35,447 nucleotides of DNA, taken from Bryobacterales bacterium (GTDB taxonomy: Bacteria; Acidobacteriota; Terriglobia; Bryobacterales; Bryobacteraceae). The DNA is taken from assembly GCA_003487005.1 (NCBI GenBank), contig DNFG01000108.1:1-35447 (forward strand), in the 5' to 3' direction. The translations under genes were made by a program, and so were the position numbers. The notes beneath the pieces were generated by a model. The model did not search any database, was not told the DNA's origin, and was given only the letters and a program-made list of their open reading frames with translations. Of the stretch, positions 7,762 through 14,626 are shown one piece after another; position 1 is the first letter of the stretch, and the number at the start of each line of letters is the position of its first letter.

Positions 7762-8994
7762 CTACTGGAGGCGGGCCGTCGCGGCTTCGACTTCAGGCAC
7801 ATTCGCGTCGGTCAGGTCCTTGAGTCGATCAAGGGTCAAAGTGCCCACCGAAGCTTGTTCGATCACGTCAGCGAGACGCTTGCGGGTGCGGTCCGCATGC
7901 TTGCGCGCGGCTTGGAGCAACCTCCCGCGCGCTTCGGCAATTCGCCCGGATGCCGGATGCGTTGCAGCAGTGGGCGCCTTGGAGCGCGCCTGCTCTTCCA
8001 CTCTCTCGACCAGAACGCGCAAGGTGTCACGGTCCGGGATGTCGTCGATGCTGTCGCTCGCCAGGTTCATTTCGCGACACAGGGCGCTATACGCAGCATC
8101 TCCGAGAACTGCTCTGCCAGCCACGAGTCGCTCAATGCCGCGGCTGAGGTCCGTCATCTTGTCCATGACCAACGTCAGCTTTGCGTATCCGAGCCGTTTG
8201 AGGTCTGTCGAGCCGCCATATTTTTGAAGCGTCGATTGCGACAAGCTGAAGCCGACCTTGTCGCATAGCGTCGTGATGGCAGCCAGCGCTTCGTCACGAA
8301 CCAGTCCGTTCCGTGGCGCACCGTTGCCAGCGGATGACGGCTTTGGCACCGGCGCCGACGCGCGCTGTTGCGGCTGACGCGACGCCGGGAGCGCCCATTC
8401 CGGGAGACTGGGCGTGTAGGCCGGACGGTTCGACTGATCCAAATCCACCCAGGTCTTGTCCAAATCGTAGAGATACCGGCCCAGTCCGAAACACGCGCAG
8501 GCCCGCTTGAAGGCTTGCGCCTCGGCGCGAGTCGCGGCGTTCTCGTCGTCCGCCCACTCCTCGCCTACGCCGGTGTGCGTACCCAGGCCGTGAATCGTGA
8601 CGCGAGAGACGACGACGACCTTGGCCGCTACTGCAGACTGGGATTTGTCGCTGGCTGTGCGCCGCTCGAAGTTCTGCGCCACCTGCACGTCGTAATCGCG
8701 GGTCCATCCCCATTCACCAAACACGGAGTTCAGCCGGTCGGTGTACGCACGCTGGTCAGCGTAGGCGATCAGTTGACCACGTTTCTGCGGACCGTGCTTC
8801 GTCTGAATCGTCGAAGTCGCCGTCACGCGCCACTTGATCTCCTCGGAATTGAACGGCTCAATGAGCCGCTGCTTGATCTCCTGGAAGCGTTCTTTGTTCA
8901 TTGTTGCTGTCTCCGCCAGTTCCGAAACCGGCGCAGTCATCGCCGGGGGAACTGAACCGGGCCGCTCTCTGGCAGCACCATTCACATACGCCAT
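7762..8994 (-). CDS. Rad52/Rad22-like single-strand annealing protein
   Basis: A 410-aa protein. Residues 33-190 carry the Rad52-type annealing domain: helix RFQEIKQRLIEPF, the strand/turn AYADQRAYTDRLNSVFGEWG, DVQVAQNFERR, then THTGVGEEWADDEN and AQAFKRACACFGLGRYLYDL, the family-typical end of the fold. The remainder is a Ser/Pro/Ala-rich linker (about 200-235) and a helical C-terminal region that may bind partners. I use the ATG at 8994 because AAAGGAG precedes it; the ATG at 8901 (MNKERF) is a possible alternative. Such proteins promote DNA annealing and recombination and are common on phages and conjugative elements. It is the first gene after a 550-base noncoding stretch. Confidence 0.85.
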   Translation of the reverse strand: MAYVNGAARERPGSVPPAMTAPVSELAETATMNKERFQEIKQRLIEPFNSEEIKWRVTATSTIQTKHGPQKRGQLIAYADQRAYTDRLNSVFGEWGWTRDYDVQVAQNFERRTASDKSQSAVAAKVVVVSRVTIHGLGTHTGVGEEWADDENAATRAEAQAFKRACACFGLGRYLYDLDKTWVDLDQSNRPAYTPSLPEWALPASRQPQQRASAPVPKPSSAGNGAPRNGLVRDEALAAITTLCDKVGFSLSQSTLQKYGGSTDLKRLGYAKLTLVMDKMTDLSRGIERLVAGRAVLGDAAYSALCREMNLASDSIDDIPDRDTLRVLVERVEEQARSKAPTAATHPASGRIAEARGRLLQAARKHADRTRKRLADVIEQASVGTLTLDRLKDLTDANVPEVEAATARLQ

Positions 8995-9545
8995 GTGTCA
9001 CTCGCTCCTTTCGTGGTTCTTTCTGCACTACACGTTTGCGTGCGCGATCCGCGCATCGTCTCCGGATCCACACGCCGCTTCCTGCACAACCTCCTGCTGC
9101 TGGCGGCGCTACTTTCTGTACTCCCAGTGCCGGTCACACCCTCACAGACCGCCTACGCTTGCGCGCGCGCCACCGCGCCTTGTCACCGGTCCAACCACCG
9201 CCACCACTTACAACTTCCTCTCCTTCCTTCCACTCAGCGCTCAATCCCCCTCAATCCCTGACAACCACTGGCCACACCTGCCACTTCATCCACCTGGGCC
9301 TTGCCGCGCCAGCCTACACTTCCGCTGGCCACTTCACTCCCACCCATCGCTTCTTTCCCCGTCGCCTGCCTCCCCCATGCTCGCCGCCGGTCTGCTCGGA
9401 GTTCGGAATGCTAAAACACGGGGATATCGGAAAACTGGCCCAAGCCGATCAACGTCTTACGAGGGGTCGTGAAATGGCAATAGAGACGCATTCGGATCGC
9501 AATCGGTGGGCAAACCCGGCAGGGCCTATGGGCGGGCGGAGGATT
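8995..9545. other. Noncoding stretch with strong strand skew
   Basis: No credible gene was found in these 551 bases, the longest noncoding stretch in the window. From about 9040 to 9400 the minus strand is markedly purine/G-rich and the plus strand C/T-rich. A tandem decamer CTCAATCCCC occurs at 9240-9258 (second copy lacking the last base), and related short blocks containing CTGGCCAC recur near 9270 and 9320. The stretch is the leader of the Rad52-primase operon. It could be a replication or transfer origin, or a long structured leader; sequence alone does not decide. Plus-strand readings across it are Pro/Ser/His-rich and look spurious. Confidence 0.5.
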
Positions 9546-10307
9546 TCAGGAGAGGCAATCTGCCAGAGTGACCGTCTGGCCAGAGCGCAGATCCAGTAGC
9601 CCAGCCGTTGCCGGCTGCACACGAAACTCGCGCGTCAGCGCGGCGTAGATGCGTGGGCATTGACGCGGAGCAACGTCACGGAGGAGCAGTTGAGATTTGC
9701 TGTCTGGCACCAGGTAGAGAAACCGCGCAAGCAGAGTTTCCTCAGTCAGTTGAGAGAAGATGCGCAGGTAAGCGTCGGCGGACTTCACGGTTCTCTCAAA
9801 CTCCAAGGCCACGTCGGCCTGCAATTCGCCCACTCGAAACGTCACGACCGCGTCATACTCCTTCGCGAACCGCAGACTTGCGACGCGATTCTGCGCGCGA
9901 ACTTCCGCCTCCGATTGCCAGGTCAGCACCACTCCCGCGCGCCGAAGCGCCAACTGAATCGTGAACAACTGGACGTCATGCCACACTTGACTGCGCGCAT
10001 TGCCGCCCTTCGAGCGGATTCGCCGTTCAACGATGGCGCCGTCGAAGCTTTGCAAGTACAACTCTCCGGACTCACCCAATGACAATGCCGGCTCCATCCC
10101 TTCGACTCGCCGCGACTCAAGGAAGCCGTGACGGACCAGTCGTCGCACCCTCCAGGCGAGCGAATTCCGCTCTGTCCTGGAGGTCGCATACGGATGAAGA
10201 CTGGAATGAAGCTGCTTAAACGTGACGTGTCCAGCCTCGTAGACAGTGCGCAGGATCGGCTTGTCCGCGCATTCGGAGATCACAATGGAGTCTTTCAAAT
10301 AGCGCAA
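9546..10307 (-). CDS. Replication-relaxation-like protein (winged helix plus endonuclease-like fold)
   Basis: A 253-aa soluble protein. The N-terminal 80 residues look like a winged helix (ILRTVYEAGHVTFKQLHSSL, NSLAWRVRRLVRHGFLESRR, then LSLGESGELYLQ). The second half has the pattern seen in replication-relaxation/MobT-associated proteins: SQVWHDVQLFTIQLALRRAG, a FAKEYDAVVTFR strand and ADVALEFERTVKSADAYLRI, where D and E residues could form a degenerate nuclease site. Such proteins take part in replication or mobilisation of plasmids. It lies 3 bases after the 166-aa gene and is the last gene of the second conjugation block. The family assignment is from layout and is moderately sure. Confidence 0.6.
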   Translation of the reverse strand: MRYLKDSIVISECADKPILRTVYEAGHVTFKQLHSSLHPYATSRTERNSLAWRVRRLVRHGFLESRRVEGMEPALSLGESGELYLQSFDGAIVERRIRSKGGNARSQVWHDVQLFTIQLALRRAGVVLTWQSEAEVRAQNRVASLRFAKEYDAVVTFRVGELQADVALEFERTVKSADAYLRIFSQLTEETLLARFLYLVPDSKSQLLLRDVAPRQCPRIYAALTREFRVQPATAGLLDLRSGQTVTLADCLS

Positions 10308-10310
10308 GGA

Positions 10311-10811
10311 TCACCTCCCGCGTACGTTCCAGCAACCACTGCCACGATCGGTGACCTCAAAGATCGCCGATCCGGTTGGTCCGGCGAGCCAGGCAAACGG
10401 CTTCACGAGGAGCAGGAGTTCCTGTTGTTGCCTCCTCTGCGACGCCGACAGGACCAGGATGTTGTCCGGATCAAGGCCGTCCTGCAGCACAACGCCCACC
10501 AGTTGTTCGTTCACAGTATGCAGGTGCCAATCCGCCATTGCATCCGAAGCCGCTGGGCAGGCGAGCCGGATGCTGCGGCCGGCAGAGGTCTGGGTGATGT
10601 CGCTGGTCATCCAGTTCCGTCCGTGGATGCGGGACGGGTCCTGCAACAGCGGCTTCGCTTTCGGTCCAAAGACCAACTGGCCGAACAGCGTGGCGCAGGA
10701 CCGGACGCGACAGCCGTCTCGGATGCCCGTGGTATTCCACACGCGAGTGCCGCCGTTCGGCAGGTCTTTCGTCTGCCAGAGGCTGCCCAACGAGTGCACT
10801 CGAACGATCAC
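10311..10811 (-). CDS. Unknown 166-aa protein
   Basis: A 166-aa soluble protein with scattered Cys residues and a Gln/Leu-rich helical segment (SASQRRQQQELLLLVKPF). Its ATG at 10811 overlaps the stop of the preceding membrane-protein gene as ATGA, and the next gene starts 3 bases after its stop, so it is firmly within the conjugation operon. No domain recognised. Confidence 0.7.
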   Translation of the reverse strand: MIVRVHSLGSLWQTKDLPNGGTRVWNTTGIRDGCRVRSCATLFGQLVFGPKAKPLLQDPSRIHGRNWMTSDITQTSAGRSIRLACPAASDAMADWHLHTVNEQLVGVVLQDGLDPDNILVLSASQRRQQQELLLLVKPFAWLAGPTGSAIFEVTDRGSGCWNVRGR

Positions 10812-11614
10812 TTGGCACCCCGCTTGGGGGTCTTCTTGTCCCAGAGTTGCGATTCTGCGCGCTGAAGCCTAGCGACCAGTTCGGCGTTCGCACCGTTCTG
10901 CCGCTCCTGAACAAGCGTTTCGAGTTGCCGGAGTCGCTGTTCGAGACCGGCCTGCAGCGCCTCCCGATCCTCCAGCGCCTTCTGCAATCGCATCGACCTG
11001 GCTTCTTCGGCCGTCAGTTTGTTCTTTAGAGTGAGCACTTCCTGACGCCAGGTGTCTGTTGGGCTGGTGCCGGGCAAACCGGATTCCTGGCTCTCGATTA
11101 CGCGATTACATTGCTCGATGTGCCGGTTGTAGAGCCCGATCGCTTCCAGTGCCCGATCTTCCGCGATGCACTTCGCGTTGATCGCGTCGGCCAGACACTC
11201 CGCCGCGACCCACTTGGTCTGCCGCATCTTGTCCCACCAAACCCAGCAAACCAGCAGCAGGAAGAGAATGATGCCTGTCTGGATAGCGCTCCACCGGAAG
11301 TAGGGATTGAGCACGGACTGCTCGGCGAGTTGCACAAGTCGACGGTCAATCTTATCGCCCCAGCGGATCTGACGCGGGTTGAGAGCACGCAGGTAGAACT
11401 CGAAGATGGTCTCGCGCGACGATGCCCGATTGAGAGGCACGGGTCGATATGGTTGATTCGGGTTGACGCCGACGGCGCCGGATCCGCTCTGTACCGCCTG
11501 GAGTGGCTGCGCGCTGCTCGACTTCGACGCCTTTTCATCTTGACGCGGGGCTTGGGCCAGTACCGAAAGAGCGCCCAGCGCGATCGCGAGGGTGCAGCGA
11601 TGGGCAGTGGTCAT
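10808..11614 (-). CDS. Membrane-anchored coiled-coil protein of the conjugation operon
   Basis: I place the start at 11614 (MTTAHRCTLAIALGA), which overlaps the VirD4-like stop as ATGA; upstream extension enters the neighbour in another frame. The 268-aa product has a likely signal peptide ending near Ala21 (ALSVLAQA), a Ser/Gln/Pro-rich stretch, a membrane helix at about residues 107-125 (GIILFLLLVCWVWW), and a long charged coiled coil from about 180 to 260 (KNKLTAEEARSMRLQKALED onward). This layout is compatible with a T4SS envelope-spanning accessory protein. It is not a VirB10: no C-terminal beta-barrel domain is present. Exact role unknown. Confidence 0.7.
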   Translation of the reverse strand: MTTAHRCTLAIALGALSVLAQAPRQDEKASKSSSAQPLQAVQSGSGAVGVNPNQPYRPVPLNRASSRETIFEFYLRALNPRQIRWGDKIDRRLVQLAEQSVLNPYFRWSAIQTGIILFLLLVCWVWWDKMRQTKWVAAECLADAINAKCIAEDRALEAIGLYNRHIEQCNRVIESQESGLPGTSPTDTWRQEVLTLKNKLTAEEARSMRLQKALEDREALQAGLEQRLRQLETLVQERQNGANAELVARLQRAESQLWDKKTPKRGAK

Positions 11615-13404
11615 AGCGTCCCCCGTCTCGGCATGGTGATCGTGGCCGCCAGTTTCTGATCCTTGAATCGAAGATTTGCTCCCCGGACATCCGCCCGAGA
11701 GGACCGCAGTTTTGGAAACATCGTCGGTTCGAAACACGGCACCCGGATGTCGCTGGGCGGCCGGACATGCAGACGGCCGTGCATCGTGCCCTGGATTGGG
11801 TCGGTCATGAGGACCTCCATCTTTCCTTTCCCGAGGTTCTTGATGTGGTGGTCGAGAGCGCGATACTCAAGTTGCTCGCGCTCGGTGGCGCCGATTGCTT
11901 TTTGAAACTGCTCGAATCCGAGGAAGTCCTTGCGCCAGAGTTGCTGTGTCCGCTTCTGCACGGGCACCTGAGTGGAGGCCTGCTTGAAGTACTTGGCAGT
12001 CTCCTCGTCGCGGGTTTGGAGGAGCATCGTGGTCCCAGGCGCAGATGAAACGTCCTGCTGAAACCCGCGGCCGACCTGCAAGAGTTGCGGCAACGACTGC
12101 ATCGAAAACAGGAATGCCGTGTTCGTGCCGCGCGCAGTGTTCAGAATCTGGGCAAAGTTCCGATACCCGAACGGCGCGAACTCATCCATCACCACCGAGA
12201 ACAGCGGCTTGTTCGTGCGCCTGCGCTCGGACTCCGACTCGTACCGCTTGCCGACCACCAGTTGCAGATTCTGGAGGAGCATCTTCCCCAGCGCGCGAAC
12301 CGGCGCAGTGTTCTTGTTGATGTTCAGGCTGACGAACAGGATCAGTTCCTGGTCGATGACCTCGTTGATGGAGAGCAGGTTGTCGTATGGGCCGGTGATC
12401 ACGCTCAACTCGTCGTCGAGGAACGTCATGCATTCGTTCAGCAAACCCTGGATCTTCGGGACCCGGTCGCGGTCAGAGAATGACTGGAACAGGTTCTTCG
12501 CGGACATTTCGAAGTTGAGCCGGCGTTGCGTCGAGATGCTCGAGTCGCGCGCCATCTGGTGCCGGGCGAGTGCGACCTGGTCTTCGATCACGCTCTGGTC
12601 GAGCGCCATCACCATCACGTCGTAGAAGTTGAAGGCCCGGCCGGTGTAGTGCAGGATGCGGACGATGTCGGCCAGGTAGTTCAACTGGTGCTTGGCGAAG
12701 AACTCGTCATGTAGGTCAAACGACCCGAACACCATCGAGACCTGCGCCATGTAGTTGTCGTCTTCCGACGAAAACGGGTTGTACTGGACCGAGTAGTCGG
12801 GTCGCGACGGGTTCATCAGCCGAAGATCGTTGAGCCGGCCGGCCCGGTGGATGTAGGGCAGGAGCGAGTGAAAGAATTCGAGATCGCCCTTGCCGTCGAA
12901 GATGACCATCGGAATCCGGTGCGACACGCCCGCCTGACCTACCTGCCGCATCAAGTCTTGCGTGATGATGTTGCGGAGCAACGTCGTCTTGCCACTGCCG
13001 GTCTGGCCGAGAACCAGAGCCTGCATCACGCGGGTCTCATCACTCCACCGCCAGGGCATTCCGTGCACGTCATACCCGAGAACGACGGAGTTCTCCTTCC
13101 AGGCAGTCTCGACAATCCGGCGATCCGCGCGGACTGGAATCGTCGGCAACTGGTTCGGCCAGGAGTCCTCGCGTGCCTTTTTTGCCCGCGTGAGTTGATA
13201 AACAGCGAGGAAAAAACTAACGCCGCCAAGCAGAACCCAGAGGGTCAGCTCCACGATCTGGCGGTCATGAAGAAACCAGGCGTACTTGGCGATCAGTACC
13301 GCGACGAAGTAGGCGCCGAGCAAGAGCAGCCACAGAAGAAGGGCCGGGTTCTCCTCGATGAGCGAGGGACGGTACTTGTAGTTGGGTGCAGGTTGCATGT
13401 CCAT
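11611..13404 (-). CDS. VirD4/TraD-type type IV coupling ATPase
   Basis: A 597-aa inner-membrane ATPase. Two membrane helices lie at about residues 21-44 and 53-70. The P-loop GQTGSGKTT is at 133-141 and the Walker B VVMDEFAPF at 404-412, followed by the coupling-protein pattern FAQILNTARGTNTAFLFSMQSL. Coupling proteins hand the relaxase-DNA complex to the secretion channel and drive export. Length is near the VirD4/TraG norm. The start follows GGGGGGAG. The gene is coupled (ATGA) to the coiled-coil gene and follows the small membrane-protein gene by 15 bases. No relaxase was seen next to it. Confidence 0.9.
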   Translation of the reverse strand: MDMQPAPNYKYRPSLIEENPALLLWLLLLGAYFVAVLIAKYAWFLHDRQIVELTLWVLLGGVSFFLAVYQLTRAKKAREDSWPNQLPTIPVRADRRIVETAWKENSVVLGYDVHGMPWRWSDETRVMQALVLGQTGSGKTTLLRNIITQDLMRQVGQAGVSHRIPMVIFDGKGDLEFFHSLLPYIHRAGRLNDLRLMNPSRPDYSVQYNPFSSEDDNYMAQVSMVFGSFDLHDEFFAKHQLNYLADIVRILHYTGRAFNFYDVMVMALDQSVIEDQVALARHQMARDSSISTQRRLNFEMSAKNLFQSFSDRDRVPKIQGLLNECMTFLDDELSVITGPYDNLLSINEVIDQELILFVSLNINKNTAPVRALGKMLLQNLQLVVGKRYESESERRRTNKPLFSVVMDEFAPFGYRNFAQILNTARGTNTAFLFSMQSLPQLLQVGRGFQQDVSSAPGTTMLLQTRDEETAKYFKQASTQVPVQKRTQQLWRKDFLGFEQFQKAIGATEREQLEYRALDHHIKNLGKGKMEVLMTDPIQGTMHGRLHVRPPSDIRVPCFEPTMFPKLRSSRADVRGANLRFKDQKLAATITMPRRGTL

Positions 13405-13419
13405 CTCGGCACTCCCCCC

Positions 13420-13662
13420 TCACCGCAAGTGGAAGTAGTAGCCGATCAACCCCGCCAGCAGGGCCAACCCGACAAATGCGACGACCCACTTCTTCGGCTT
13501 TCGGCTTGCCTGTTGAAACGGATTCCGCGGCTCCAGTGCGACATCTCCGATGAGGTTTCGCAGACCCATATGTTTGCGGTCGCGTAGGAGTCGCTCGAAC
13601 TCCAGGTGAACTGCGCCTGGGGTGACAGGCGAACAACGTTCATTCACCGGCGGGGCGGCCAT
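13420..13662 (-). CDS. Small tail-anchored membrane protein
   Basis: I start it at the ATG at 13662 (MAAPPVNERC), which follows GGGAGG; this overlaps the VirB9-like gene by 23 bases, and a further ATG at 13695 lacks such a site. The 80-aa product has a soluble N-terminal part and one C-terminal membrane helix (about residues 58-77, WVVAFVGLALLAGLIGYYF). Position between VirB9-like and VirD4-like genes suggests an accessory T4SS component, possibly linked to the coupling protein. No family recognised. Confidence 0.65.
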   Translation of the reverse strand: MAAPPVNERCSPVTPGAVHLEFERLLRDRKHMGLRNLIGDVALEPRNPFQQASRKPKKWVVAFVGLALLAGLIGYYFHLR

Positions 13663-14545
13663 GTGCAACCTCCCGAACCGTGCGGTCCTTTGCAAGCACC
13701 ATGACCGCGTCGACAGCCGACGTGGAGTCAGGTGCGAACGCTACTCGGACGAGTTGCTCGCGTTTCACGGATGTTCCCAGCCGGAAGGCGATCCAGCCGG
13801 CGGCCTGCCCTCCGGCCGGAATTGCCTCTGGCTCCTTCCCTGCGAGCACCTGAGCCTCCCCGGCAGTTCGGGTCTTGATCTCGCGCAACGCCCGTTCGCT
13901 GAGTTGGCTGCCGGCCAACGGGATCAAGGAGAACGACGACTTCACCGGATCGAGGTGCATCACCGACGGCTGGGCGGGCCGGTACGCCCGATTTCCATGA
14001 TTCAGGACTGTATAGCGGAGATAGTGGCGATCCCCATCCTGGTAGAGATCGCGCAGCAGCACCTCGACCTTTCGAGTCCGGTCTCGCTCGCCGTAGAGCA
14101 ATACTGCCTGTGATTGCGTGAGCATCTCAGGCGGAAGTTGCGATCCAGGATTCACCGACACCGGGTCCCTTGATTGTGTGTTCGTCGAGACCAACTGCAG
14201 CGGCGGCTGATCGATGGCAAAGTGCATTTGTTCGACGCTCGGCGCTGGGACCAATTCGTAGCTGTAACGGCCGGAAGCTGTCCAGATAAAGAGGTTCGTC
14301 CGGGCGTCTTCCTCGGCAGGCTTGACGAAGACTTTGTTCTCCCGCCGCTCAACCGTGAACGCATTCTGATTGCCAACCGCCACCATCGACACGGGTTCGT
14401 TCAACTCGATCACCGTTAGGTGATCCCGAGCGGTCTCTACACGCACCACCCTCTTCGGGTCGGGCGTTTGGGTTTCGAGTCTCTGTGCATTGAGATCGCT
14501 GGCCGCGAACAGGACCAGCAAAAGGAAGGGAGCGGATGGCTTCAT
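13640..14545 (-). CDS. VirB9/TrbG-like T4SS outer-complex protein
   Basis: A 301-aa exported protein. A signal peptide (MKPSAPFLLLVLFAASDLNA, cleavage near residue 20) is followed by a domain of the VirB9 N-terminal type: DHLTVIELNEPVSMVAVGNQ, FTVERRENKVFVKPAEED, then TNLFIWTASGRYSYEL. The C-terminal half does not look like the usual TrbG/CagX domain; it contains YLRYTVLNHGNRAYRPAQ and later strand-rich segments that resemble TraN/DUF4138-style extracellular domains. The protein likely forms part of the periplasmic or outer-membrane ring. The start follows GGGAGG. No VirB7 lipoprotein or VirB10 is adjacent. Confidence 0.75.
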   Translation of the reverse strand: MKPSAPFLLLVLFAASDLNAQRLETQTPDPKRVVRVETARDHLTVIELNEPVSMVAVGNQNAFTVERRENKVFVKPAEEDARTNLFIWTASGRYSYELVPAPSVEQMHFAIDQPPLQLVSTNTQSRDPVSVNPGSQLPPEMLTQSQAVLLYGERDRTRKVEVLLRDLYQDGDRHYLRYTVLNHGNRAYRPAQPSVMHLDPVKSSFSLIPLAGSQLSERALREIKTRTAGEAQVLAGKEPEAIPAGGQAAGWIAFRLGTSVKREQLVRVAFAPDSTSAVDAVMVLAKDRTVREVAHGRPAGE

Positions 14546-14626
14546 GGGTGGGACCTCCCAGTGTTGAGCCCAAACGGCCCAGGAGTCCGCGCGGCGTGCA
14601 CGGATCCCGGGCCGGTCGGGGTTGGT

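Noticed and set aside
7154..8227. 357-codon plus-strand open frame
   Set aside because: Antisense to the primase, 116-aa and Rad52-like genes, whose motifs are clear; the reading is Ser/Arg-rich without domain character.
8834..9599. Plus-strand open frames across the noncoding stretch
   Set aside because: Very rich in Pro, Ser, His and Thr, partly antisense to the Rad52-like gene, and without a ribosome site or motif.
10808..11614. Membrane coiled-coil protein considered as VirB10
   Set aside because: It has a signal peptide plus a central membrane helix and a coiled-coil end, but no C-terminal VirB10-type beta domain.
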